Below are positions 36,801 through 46,038 of a DNA stretch of 64,000 bases, piece by piece (position 1 is the stretch's first letter; the number at the start of each line of letters is the position of its first letter). The notes beneath the pieces were generated by a model. It was not told the origin of the DNA. It worked only from the letters and a program-made list of their open reading frames with translations, and did not search any database. Position numbers and translations under genes: made by a program. Source of the DNA: Apostichopus japonicus (lineage: Eukaryota > Echinodermata > Holothuroidea > Aspidochirotida > Stichopodidae); assembly GCF_037975245.1 (NCBI RefSeq), contig NC_092580.1, forward strand, positions 7,352,501 to 7,416,500, written 5' to 3'.

Positions 36801-38455
36801 GCCCGCTACGCCGACCGGCTGACGGATGACCACCAATCGTTTGTTCTGGGCAGGAGTAGGAACGACATCGCCGTAGGTCCTTCTCGCTTCCTCTGCGTAC
36901 CAGTCAAAGAACGAGGCTGAAAACCCAATCTCTCCTTTGCCTTCTGTCAAAGGTTTGCCCTATAACAAATAAAACAACTTTCAGTTTATTGAAAAACTTA
37001 CCTCCATGAATAATGAAATTTGAAACCCCTCCCCCCCCCCCCTCCCAAGCATCCAAATAGTGACCATTGAACTAAAACCAGTAACTTGAATTGAGAATCG
37101 TGATATACAGTTTTCTCATTCAATTCTAATGATTTCCCATAGCAAGTTTAACAGAAGGAATCAGTTAAAATACAGATATTCGTACTTCTTTCATTCATCA
37201 AAAGGACAATTGGCAGTTGGGAACGAAAAACTTAATCCTCTCTCTTTTCTTAGTACCTCTGTGGAAACTTACAACAGATTACATACGTATTAAGCATCTG
37301 ATGCAGTCACATGATTGGGTCACAAGATTGGAGATGCTGCCCTACAGGTAGAAGAATCTTGAGGGTGTATTCATAAAAGCTGAGTATGGAATGTTAAGAA
37401 GAGGCCAACAGATTCAGTCCACCTAAAAGATACTGCAGTTCACTACAACTTCACACAGAAACATAATCCAGGACTTTTGTCAGCTAAACACTAAACTAAT
37501 GTGACATTGTGTGCTAAGTATTAAAGCTACACAATGCATAGTTTATCATATTACTTTATATCACATAATGAGGTATGAGATTCACGGCAGAAACTTAAAA
37601 AGACATCCCTCTTCCCACCCAGTCTGAGCTCTCTATCACTTTGTCTTGGTATGTTTCTGAATGCCCTGAACGACTTACATTTTCAAGCGTTAGTATCTTG
37701 GCAAGGTGTTCCTGGTTAGCCATCAGCAATTCTGACCATTTCCGTAAAATCTTTGCTCTCTCCTGTAAACAACAATAACAAAAAAACAATGAAAGCAGGT
37801 TACTTTTTTCCTTTCATATCAAAACTCACTTAATGGTTGATAGCTTGAATGAGAAATGTTCTACATTTTCAGGTTAGTTCCCTACTTGTGTTCATCCATC
37901 TTTACCATTGTAAGCACACATAGTATTAAACTCACAACATGACCCAACCTTCTTGTTCCCAATTTCAAGTTCAAATTTATTTATAATATGTTTAGTACAA
38001 GATTAATACAAAAATAACATAACAGTAAGAAGGTTAACATATTAAGGACTCTAGAAAAACAGCAAAGCTGTTAATCTCAGATAGTGACCAACATGATTAC
38101 AAATGAAAAAAGGAGGATATTGAAAAAAACATTAATAGAATTGTCAATCACACTACATTGTTTAATAAAATAATTTTGGAATTTTCCATTTAGAATTACT
38201 TAAAGCTGTGTGTATTATACAACCATTGTGAACTCCTACTTTGGCTGTGGTTTCCTTCCAAGTTTGGAATGTCTTGTAAGCAACTCCAATGGCTTCTTCC
38301 GTCTCGGCAGCTCCCAGGTCAGGTACTTCTCCCAACAATTCTCCGGTAGCAGGGTTCAATACTTTGAAAGTCTTACCAGTCTTCTCTGAGACCCAGGTCC
38401 CATTGATGTATGCTTTGCCTGGCAGCAACGACTGTGGAATACCATACTTCTCCAT
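18601..38455 (-). CDS. ALDH5A1: Succinate-semialdehyde dehydrogenase (nine exons, 488 aa)
   Basis: The enzyme oxidises succinate semialdehyde to succinate with NAD+, the last step of GABA breakdown. Exons on the minus strand: 38455-38240, 37762-37679, 36959-36789, 36023-35907, 33440-33297, 32228-32085, 27639-27484, 26651-26482, 18865-18601. All junctions are GT-AG and all phases agree (total 1467 nt). Landmarks: [18 protein letters not shown] (residues about 144-163), SFTGS (about 236), ELGGNAPF (about 258), catalytic Cys 294 in GQTCVSAN, and a C-terminal [20 protein letters not shown] block as in human and E. coli SSADH. Length matches GabD and mature human SSADH. Oddities: no N-terminal mitochondrial leader is visible (MEKYGIPQS, in-frame TAA five codons upstream), and the second active-site Cys of human SSADH is Ser. 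A coding exon upstream is excluded unless splicing differs. Confidence 0.95.
19460..20004. repeat. 23-bp minisatellite, about 24 copies
   Basis: The unit is ACCCATCTAGTTACCATCCA plus ATG, repeated without gaps. A few unit variants (TTAGC for TTACC, CACTG for CAATG) are scattered through the array. It lies in the last ALDH5A1 intron. Confidence 0.97.
20005..22915. other. ALDH5A1 intron 8, middle part
   Basis: No exon is seen. There is a C/G-rich low-complexity stretch at 20980-21245 and a diverged tandem duplication at about 22065-22225, with TTTTGTGCATGTC.TGTT and CACCCTTTGT..AGT.ACCTGATA in both copies. A partial match to the palindromic element that follows is at 22788-22812. Confidence 0.5.
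22916..23081. mobile_element. Palindromic CpG-rich MITE
   Basis: The 48-bp arms, starting GGGGTTAATCAACGGTCTAG and ending in its complement TGTTGATTAACCCC, differ at only a few positions. A second palindrome, GATGCACTCGGGC/GCCCTCGTGCATC, sits in the centre. The whole 166 bp would fold into one long hairpin. It codes for nothing. Confidence 0.8.
23293..26091. mobile_element. 2.8-kb long-inverted-repeat element flanked by TTAA
   Basis: About 170 bp at the left (23293-23462) returns as a diverged reverse complement at the right (about 25925-26091). Shared blocks include GTCCAGAGGTT, ACAGGTTG.GAGAAAATGACATTGGAAACTTA (allowing a mismatch) and ACATGGTTGTGACTTC. Both ends sit exactly at TTAA, the target duplicated by piggyBac-type transposition. 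No transposase frame is seen, so it would be a non-autonomous foldback element. Half of the interior is a CAAGTC-type minisatellite. Confidence 0.75.
23690..24580. repeat. 38-bp minisatellite with degenerate flanks
   Basis: About 11 almost identical units of CAAGTCTAGTCTCAAGTCAA plus ATCCTTAAGGGCAAGTTT run from 23745 to 24165. Degenerate units continue on both sides. A related decayed patch is at 25548-25625. The core word AAGTCAAGTC suggests growth from a shorter repeat. Confidence 0.95.
26482..26651 (-). CDS. ALDH5A1: ALDH5A1 exon 8
   Basis: The exon runs from [19 protein letters not shown] to [12 protein letters not shown] and the first two bases of a Lys codon. The donor is AA/GTATGA; choosing it restores the family sequence LVKFNTEAEA across the junction. 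It holds the conserved EETFGP motif. Confidence 0.95.
27484..27639 (-). CDS. ALDH5A1: ALDH5A1 exon 7, catalytic cysteine
   Basis: The exon starts [18 protein letters not shown] and ends LINERGLEK before GTAAGTATGC. The nucleophile Cys is its second residue. The position two residues on, Cys in human and E. coli SSADH, is Ser here. Confidence 0.95.
27891..28172. mobile_element. MITE family with CAGGGGTGCAACC-type ends, copy 2
   Basis: The ends CAGGAGTGCAACC and GGTTGCACCCCTG are near-perfect inverted repeats. Flanks CCCCAAGC and CCCAATGC could be a diverged 8-bp target duplication, as hAT elements make. The interior TTTATGTACTGAAAACTAGGA is the reverse of a block in copy 3. It lies in ALDH5A1 intron 6. 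Confidence 0.75.
28435..28735. mobile_element. MITE with CAGGCGCGTAGC-type ends
   Basis: The left end CAGGCGCGTAGCGAGG mirrors the right end CCTTGGCTATGCGCCTA. A G/C-run (GGGGGGCGGTCGCCCCC) precedes the right end. There is no coding content. It lies in ALDH5A1 intron 6. Confidence 0.7.
28736..30954. other. ALDH5A1 intron 6, middle part
   Basis: Three diverged tandem copies of a roughly 110-bp unit (TCTGTATTGATAA.AAAGT.AATTCCAACAGTCATA) lie at about 29798-30055. Short direct repeats of CACATCAAATAAGGTT are at 29420-29575. No exon is seen. Confidence 0.6.
30955..31450 (+). repeat. Dispersed repeat, copy 2
   Basis: This matches 3490-4025 in order and orientation, with shared words CCTAAATGTTAATG, TATTAGACTAAGTAGTCCAGTC and AATTTTGTGCCTTA. 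It is noncoding. Confidence 0.65.
32085..32228 (-). CDS. ALDH5A1: ALDH5A1 exon 6
   Basis: The exon begins [19 protein letters not shown]-type sequence (acceptor ATCTGTAG) and ends KYRGSGQ before GTAAGATC. It contains the general-base Glu in ELGGNAPF. Its phase is 0 at both ends. Confidence 0.95.
32846..33169. mobile_element. MITE family with CAGGGGTGCAACC-type ends, copy 3
   Basis: The ends CAGGGATACAACC and GATTGCACCACTG are diverged inverted repeats. The interior CATCCTAGTGTACAGTACAT is shared with the copies at 15.7 and 27.9 kb. It lies in ALDH5A1 intron 5. Confidence 0.65.
33297..33440 (-). CDS. ALDH5A1: ALDH5A1 exon 5
   Basis: The exon encodes [19 protein letters not shown] to [13 protein letters not shown]. 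It carries the SFTGS cofactor-binding motif. Donor GTATTT and acceptor TTCTGTAG frame it at phase 0. Confidence 0.95.
33551..33583 (-). repeat. Decayed hammerhead-like hairpin
   Basis: On the minus strand the order TTGAAGA, A, GATCC-AGCTA-GGATC is the same as in the ribozyme motifs near 56.5 kb, but the GAAA box is lost. It is a probable relic of the same repeat family. Confidence 0.4.
34652..34701. repeat. 50-nt imperfect hairpin
   Basis: Outer arms GGATGCAAG/CTTGCATCC enclose an inner pair AAGATTTTAGCC/GGCAAAATCTT. It lies in ALDH5A1 intron 4. The role is unknown. Confidence 0.55.
35907..36023 (-). CDS. ALDH5A1: ALDH5A1 exon 4
   Basis: The exon encodes [19 protein letters not shown] to PLSALAMAQ. 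It holds the WNFP Asn (oxyanion hole) and the KPAEDTP cofactor-site segment. It is 117 nt with phase 0. Confidence 0.95.
36789..36959 (-). CDS. ALDH5A1: ALDH5A1 exon 3
   Basis: The exon encodes [20 protein letters not shown] to [11 protein letters not shown]. The donor is CCT/GTGAGT. It is 171 nt with phase 0. Confidence 0.95.
37679..37762 (-). CDS. ALDH5A1: ALDH5A1 exon 2
   Basis: The exon encodes [17 protein letters not shown] to LTLEN. Acceptor GTTTACAG and donor GTAAGTCG bound it. It is 84 nt with phase 0. Confidence 0.93.
38240..38455 (-). CDS. ALDH5A1: ALDH5A1 exon 1 of the CDS
   Basis: The exon encodes [20 protein letters not shown] to [10 protein letters not shown] before GTAGGA. 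ATG context is GTCAAAATGG. A strong acceptor (CTTTTTATGTTCTCAGCAG) ends 40 nt before the ATG, so the exon runs to 38495 and an untranslated exon should lie further upstream. An in-frame TAA five codons before ATG fixes the start. Confidence 0.93.
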
Positions 38456-41400
38456 TTTGACGAAAATTTACTTGACTAATAAAACCAAAATGGGACTGCT
38501 GAGAACATAAAAAGATTGAGAACTAGATCAGATATTGTGTGAAGGATGGTAAAGACAAGATATGTATACTTGCAGTACATGTGCACACTTTGACACTAAG
38601 CATATATAAATCCAACATGTGGGTTAATGCAATTGTCACCTAAAACCTCAACAGCTACTGTACCTATAGCCTACCTATCAACAACCTTTACCCTGTACTA
38701 AAGTTATACAAGCAAGTGAAACATCAAGATTAACTTACATGTTTACAGCATTTGCTGCCTGCATTAAGTAAACAAATGCTTTCCGTTATCACTGATGATT
38801 GCCATGGGCACACAATGTTAATTGTTAACCAAGTGGTCTTAATAATGTTTAATTAAGAAACCCTGGATGAAAAATAATATTTAAGGATGTAGCTGGACAA
38901 ATGTACAAATGAATTAAATTTCTCAGCGTAATATTCCTGTGACATTGAAATAACTAAAGCAGCTACTACGAAGTGGCAAATATTAACTTTTGTTTGAACT
39001 TGACGGCAAATGTTTACTTTTATATGCTATCAGCCATCCCATTCATGACACTGTATTCCTGATTTTGCCACTGAAAGCTAAACACTCTTTTTAATATTCA
39101 TGATGAAAGTATGCTGAAGCCAGGAACATGACTACAACAATTGCCATAAATTGAACCATAAACAGAAATTTCCACTAAAGACATAACTTACTTTTCAGAA
39201 GCTGGTACATAAACTTCCCTCATTTTTCACTTCTGGTTGCATATTAAACCAATATTACCCAAAACAATCTGAAGACTACAGTCAAACTCTTTTCCATTGC
39301 TTCCCTCTCGCTAAGACAGCCTTTGGGAAGTCTTCCATTTGGTAAATGTCACTCATTACTTTGCAAACAACATAATTCAAAGATGTGTGAACCAGGCCTC
39401 CTGTAACTGTGGTATCCATTTACCACTCCAAAGGTCAAGTCATCAGTAATAGTTAACAATGTCATATAGTTAAGTATGTCATGTACCCCATACTTTCTTA
39501 AATCCATATAAACGAGGAAATGTTTATCAAACCCCTTTAGATGTTTAGCATCTCCAATGACCTTGGCCCTACCATGGTTTGGGCTGGGATCATGATTGGC
39601 ACTTTATTCCACCAGCTTATGCAAGTCACATAAAATTTAGTGGACCCCACTGGCAATTACAGAACCCCTTTTTTGGGGGAACACTCTGTGGACACCTTGC
39701 CCTCATAGACCCCCAAAATATTTTCACAGATCAAGGCTGCACATATTTTATTTTTAACAGAAACATTATTGATTGAGACTGCAACCATAGTTCTCCAGAT
39801 CCAATTTCGACAGCACACTATGTATCTAAATCGTCAGTTGTACATATGGCTTCTGAGAACATGGCAGCAACATCTGTTCTGGAATAATTGCTCACAGTAT
39901 GAATATTCTCACTAGTGTTAAAACTTACCATCGCCTATGATTAGTCATAGAACATTAGTCGTAGAACATTCCTGCTATTACCTTTTGGCAAGAATTGTGG
40001 ATGCAAACATTCAGTTGTAAACATCCATTGTCTGTTTCACAGGATAAGCACAGACTGCTGGCCCTAAAACCATAAGAAACCCTCCATAGCAACACAATAT
40101 CAAGCAAAGGAGATCTTTGTAGCTCTTCTGTTAATGCAACCAGGAGGAGGCCTGTATATATGCAGCACACTACACAATGCCTTACTTAATATTTGGTCAA
40201 TTCATGCCAAATTCAAGTTTAAAACTATGGCAGTTAGTTGTGCACAATGTTCTAGTGTGAACCATGTGCTATATGGTTGCATTAAACAGTCCTTTCTATC
40301 AGTATTTCAACTGTAGGCAAATGCTATGTACAGAATGAGAGTATTAGGCTGAAACCAGAACTACACAATAGCTCTACTTAAGTGTGCTTCTTAGCTGTCT
40401 TTACCCACATTGGGCTAGGTTGCATAATTATAACAAACATACAGCACTACCCTTGAATGCACAGGCATCTACATACACAACCCTGAGGATTAACAATACA
40501 AAGGAATCTACATAAACAGGCTACACAATGATAGATTTAACCTCCTGACCCCTTATGATAAATACTACACCTCCATTGGGGTGTACTTGAGACTGTTACA
40601 GGTGGTCCTGGTACTTGGTAGGGAAGAATGCATACTTGTGCAGCTATGCCTAGTAAACTTACCAACATTATTATTTACATTTATGTTGTTGCAAACACTA
40701 CATTACATGAAACGTAGGTCTGAAGTAAGTAATTAGGCTGAGCTACTGCAGATTTAGGTTTATGTTAGGCCTACCCTAACGTTAACTAGGTGTATTGTAG
40801 TTTGGCCGATTATTCAAGTTTATTATGCAGGTACTAAAGTTAGGATTTGCAAATACGAAACAACGTCATTTGTTCGGGTACGCAGTTCAAACCTTATGTT
40901 TTGAATGCACGTTTCCACCTAGTTTCATAATTTTACCGTCGTCACTTCGAGACTTTACGTGATTGACTTCTATCGTAGGTTCAGATCACCACAGCTAGCA
41001 TACAGGTTTAAATTTTTGTGCCACAGCAGACAGCACTGTAAATTTCTGCGGTTCCCATCAAACGGATATACGGAAGCGTAGGAAAGACATTACATTGACA
41101 CACATTGCGAAACTATAACATTATGAAAATACTACCCGTTTTGCACGCTTAATATTTCTCATGAAATTGTAGAAATCAAAACATTACCAGTTTGATGAGA
41201 TGAGCTTATTGTACGAAACGGTAAAATTCCGGAAATTACCGTTTACCACACTTTCTACCATCTTGACAAAACGTCAAAAATATGTACCGTTATTGTTGTC
41301 ATTTCAACATTTTTCATTAAATTGTACACTTGATAAAAAGTCGACATTTTCAAAATGTTTGCATAAAATTGTTGAAATGCTTAATATGGTCAATTCTAAA

Positions 41401-42785
41401 TATCAACATGTTTCAGGAAAGTATCAAATTAAACACTTGGATTTAAAGATGTCAACATTTTACAGAACATTTTTGAAATGTAAAGATGAAGTTGTCGTTT
41501 CAACATTTGTCAGAAAATTGTTTAATCGCCGAGATACTACAAATAAACAATTCATAATTTTCTTATTTTTACACGATATTGTCTTGTTAACTGAATATTT
41601 ACATGAAAATGTCAACTTATTAAGGTAAAGATATTCCTATCTTGATGGCACTTTAAGCTACCGTAACTTTCTAAAGTCTCACCATATATCAGAATATTTT
41701 GACAAAAAGTTTCAAATTGTTGAGATTGTGTGCTAAAAACCGCAGTAGGTTTACACCTCGTTTTTCTTTTCAAACCTGGGTATGTGGTTCACCTTGCGAA
41801 CATGTGAAGGATCGAAACGGCTGAAAGTTACGAAAAAAAGGCATGCTCCAATTGAGACGATGGATTAAAAAAAAATGCATTGGCATAAGTAGATTCTATA
41901 CGCAAACAACATTGTCATGTCTTGCCGTAAATTGGGAAGGGCCCTCGTATGGGTGACATTACTGACATACATGAACCGTGCTAGGAAAGAATGCAATAGG
42001 CCCGTCGGCGTGGGGCAGCATAATCTTTCGTCTTCTAATATATATAGGAGACATCAAGTGAACCCAAACGGCCGGTATCAATTATGATACAGACGCGCAC
42101 TAAAATAAACGACAAAGTCTCAATGCTGCTAAAATGTTGTTTCAGTAACCGATTCGGTACAACCGTATGAAAGCAATTTGTATGGTTTTAGCACAATCTT
42201 TCGTTTGGAGTTTGATTGTTGACTAGTCTCAACGGGGAGTTGTTATGGAACTCCCTGGTCTCAATATGGCCCAAAATCCATCAGTATGACGTCGAAACTT
42301 TGGTTTTCTGGGAAAGGACGATCACGGCCCAACACCTTCATAAAAGTCTCTTCAACCACCCAGGGCCACCCTCTCCGTCGTGAAATCCTTGATTCGCCTT
42401 TGACAGGTCAATAAAAAGAGTGTCGGGAAAATTTCGAACACCCACCCCAAACCCACATTAATAAAAACAAATTTTGACTTTATATTAGGCCTATCTGAGT
42501 TCAACTTAAAACGTAGCAAGTTATATAGTGCGTCATTAATATTTTAAGTGATTACTAACTTACTGCATATATAAAGTTTTGTTTGATTGTATAAATCAAA
42601 CTGTAGAAACAGTAAAACTGGTGAAGTAAAACTTTTTCATTCCAGCTTTTACAACAGCAAATAGAAATGCTAACTTTGGAAAGATATGCCCAGGTTTAAT
42701 CATAACGGAAAGCCTTCAGTCCTTTCCTTGACTTCAGGCAGACAAATTTTTAAGTAGGCCGATAATATTATTTAGGAAATGAAGT

Positions 42786-43160
42786 TTAGCATGTTTCAAT
42801 TTTGAATACATCTGGCGGGGAATATGAACAAACCTTTCGAAGGAACCAAATTCCCCTTCGAAGTCTACAAACACTGATAGTTGCGATGTTGGACAGGCCT
42901 GTTTGCAGTAAACAAATGCGAAACAAAGAATGGCCACGAAGACCGTCCATTTGCACAAACGACTGGAACCACTTTCTATCACTATGGCAACAAGCATGTG
43001 CACGCACCTGCAAACACAATCTTGGTAATGTAAACAACACTACCCTCTCATCTGCTCCCGATACCAACTGCACATTGTTATATGTTTAATGTTTGATGTT
43101 TGCAAGTTGTTGCGATTACAGAAGTAAAGACTTGACGATACTCACCGATGTCTGTTCCAT
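42786..43160 (-). CDS. Doubtful two-exon small ORF
   Basis: On the minus strand, ATGGAACAGACATCG (43160-43146) is followed by an excellent GTGAGTATCG donor. An acceptor (GATTGTGTTTGCAG) ends at 43008, and the joined frame runs 74 more codons from VRAHACCHSDRKW to a TAA at 42786. I do not recognise the protein. Another frame of the same exon also stays open with a hydrophobic stretch (WTVFVAILCFAFVY). It may instead be a 5' untranslated exon of ALDH5A1. Confidence 0.2.
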
Positions 43161-44745
43161 TTGTAGATCTAGAAATGAAAATAACTGAGGACTGAAATTT
43201 CGGATAAGTTCGACGGTCGCGTTAATGAGGTAGGTCTAAGTTTTAGGGCTAAACTTTGAAATGAAAGTTAGGAATTTCCATCACTGTGTCGCGGGACGTC
43301 CCGTTGGCATTGTAATGAAATTTAACGCCTAACTCACGGCCTAGACTAGCCTTCATACAGTAGTTAATCTACATATGTTTGAGAGCTAACGCAAAGGATT
43401 GATTTAGTGCCAGTTGGATCACCTAGTAACGCATCAAATTCTTTGTCGGGATATCATAAATATAATATAAAATACATATCCTTAACACTGAAGAAAAGAT
43501 GACAACTAGGCAATAACTACTAAAGTAATTAACTAGGCCTAGTAACAGTTACACAGCCTAGCCTTATGTTAGGAATAGGATACAGTATGTGTTTTTTTAG
43601 GCCATGATTCAGTTGAGGTTTTCAAACAATCCCCCCCCCCCCCCCCCTCTCTAAAAAAGTTTAAGTTCTTGGGAATGAAATACTTTTTGGCTATGAAACT
43701 AATTTTTAATAGTGTGGTAGTTGGCCTAGGCTATACATGCAACTTCTCAGACTACCTTACTTAAAGTATTGTAAGGCTTATTTTGATAGTTCCAGGTAAT
43801 GTAAGCCGGGCCTTACACTAGTAACGTCATACCGAGCGTAAACAGGAAAGTCTTCCTAAATAATCTTTAAAGGCAGATATTTGATAATAAGTTCCTTTTT
43901 ATTAACTCTGAATATAACTATAATTTGGAATGATTAAAATACACAGGCGTAAATGCTGATTATAAATATAAATTACGGAGCTCTCTGTTATATGTCTGTA
44001 GGCTTTGGGAGATAAACTTCAACTCCCTGATACATCTTAAGAAGACACTTAAACACCCGATTCTAAAATAACAAATTATAGCTAACCCCTCACCTAACTC
44101 TTGATTGGTTGAGTGCCAACCCAATATGCAGATGACCACATGCAAATGAGCACTCAACCAATTTGAACCAGTTTGGCTGTCTTCCAGCCCCACAAACAGA
44201 ATCTGCCAAAACAAAACATCTGTACAGGCTGAGCAAACCACCAAAACGCGAGCCATGTGTGACGTCATAATAACAACAAGTAAGCAATATGTTAACACAA
44301 ACTAGTTTACGCTTCACAGTATTGTAAATTAAAACATACAAACAGACACTGTAGGCCTAGTTGCCATGTTAAGTTGCAGCCACATTTTTGTATGCATTGT
44401 TCATTTGAAAAAGCAGCTCTGCAACAGTGAGATATAGGAAAATTTAGTGTCTAGTTTGAAGCCTGTTCATGAATTATATCAACCATTTATCAGGTTTAGG
44501 CTATATGCCTACTATAAACTTGTATAATGCTTGTATGAGTTTTGAAGTTTTTCTCCTTGCATAGTGGATATTAAGACTTCTATAAGTATGAATACATCTC
44601 ATTCTGGCAGAATCTGATCAAAACATTGAAGCATAAAATCACACTTTATAACTTGACAACATTTTTGGTTACACATCGCAATCAATTTGATGCTCGATGT
44701 CCTGTATCAGTCACAACATTATGTTATATTCCCAACTATCAGAAT

Positions 44746-44750
44746 TTTAT

Positions 44751-44781
<31 letters not shown>

Positions 44782-44800
44782 GTATACATATATATATATT
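44746..44800. repeat. (TA)n microsatellite
   Basis: This is a simple TA repeat with ATGTATA interruptions. Confidence 0.9.
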
Positions 44801-45471
44801 TTTAAAATGATTTATTTATGGCAAAAATGAAACTTAATGATGAACATCAGAAAATATATGGAAATTCCACAGTAATTATATCTGTTTTGGATTGAATCCC
44901 AAGCATTTTTATTAGCAATGTCTGCTTCAGTCTAACTATACCCGTCTCCCTACTGTCAACCATACAACATCACAATCAAACACCATTCATATGTTGGTAT
45001 TGTCAGGTTTCCATAAAAATGTGTTCATGATTTACATACATGTACTAATCCTTGCTATTTAACACATAGAGTGTACATTCCCTAGGCTGCTGTTTCTCTT
45101 CCGGAGCAAGGGTGTTGGAGGAATAGAACCAGATCTCCTGTGACACTTTCCAAGATTGTAAACTGACTTTCAAACATAATTAACTTTTGGTAGGCATACA
45201 AATACCATAGATCTTTCCCAATTACCATCACAGCATTATATTGTAATTTTAAATAATTAAGCCAAACACTCATTAATGTTAACTTACAAAAAGGAATACT
45301 ACACCTCGACTACTGTAAAAAAAATTTTAAAAAAAGTTTAAAAATGCATAAAGTCTTGTAGAAGTAGACACTGTTCCACTGATCATCTTATTGTTCATTC
45401 ACTTCTTAATCATGTCTGTATCGATAAACAGTAACATGTCTTGTGCATGTGTACACAGTAACAATCATGAG

Positions 45472-45622
45472 AGATATATATATTATATGATCTAAAAATA
45501 TGTCGTTTTTTCCCCCCGCCATTGCTCATGAGGGGCCACCATTGCTCATGAGAATATATATATTATTTGATCTAAAAATATGTCGTTTTTATCTCCAGCC
45601 ATTGCTAATGAGGGGCCCACCA
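45472..45622. repeat. 80-bp tandem duplication just before the 225-aa gene
   Basis: TATTAT.TGATCTAAAAATATGTCGTTTTT and GCCATTGCT.ATGAGGGGCC occur twice, 80 bp apart. The second copy ends about 40 bp before the ATG at 45662, so it probably overlaps the promoter or 5' UTR. Confidence 0.8.
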
Positions 45623-45661
45623 AGCATTAATAACTCCATCGACATAAAAAGGGTCTGAAAG

Positions 45662-46038
45662 ATGACATCACTACCAAAACTCAAAGTTCCCCAAGAAACA
45701 GGCATATCAGCAATTCCTATTTTGCCACAAGATTGCTCACCGCCCAGGAGATCAAAAACTGTCATTGGACTTAAAAAATCATCGCATTCTTTGGATGGAA
45801 ATTCAAGATCTGCTGCCCTATTCCCATGGTTACAGCCTGATTTACCAGACTCAAAACCGACCCCAAGGTTTGACCCTCTACGACCGACCAGAGAAAAATC
45901 ATTCACGCTATCCTCGACTGATGTAGAGTTTGAAAATGAAATCAACATGCTTAGAAAGAAACGAGAGCAATATCATCAATTCCATCGAAATTGGATGAGG
46001 CCATTTTATGGATCAAAAGTGGATCAAGAAGAATATAG
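45662..46038 (+). CDS. 225-aa gene exon 1
   Basis: Residues 1-125 plus two bases of Arg 126. The frame is open from ATG to the donor. The Pro/Ser-rich N terminus passes into the first helix at DVEFENEINMLRKKR and ends YGSKVDQEEY. Confidence 0.8.

Larger units (their letters stand above)
38496..45470. other. Upstream region of ALDH5A1, mostly no gene recognised
   Basis: Minus-strand donor-like sites fit an ALDH5A1 5' untranslated exon at about 39930, 40668 and 43145, but I cannot choose between them. A 142-codon AT-rich open frame at 41200-41628 and a possible exon pair near 43 kb are discussed separately. Poly-C is at 43630-43648 and (TA)n at 44746-44800. Confidence 0.4.

Noticed and set aside
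45589-45948. 119-codon minus frame
   Set aside because: It is a shadow of exon 1 of the plus-strand 225-aa gene.
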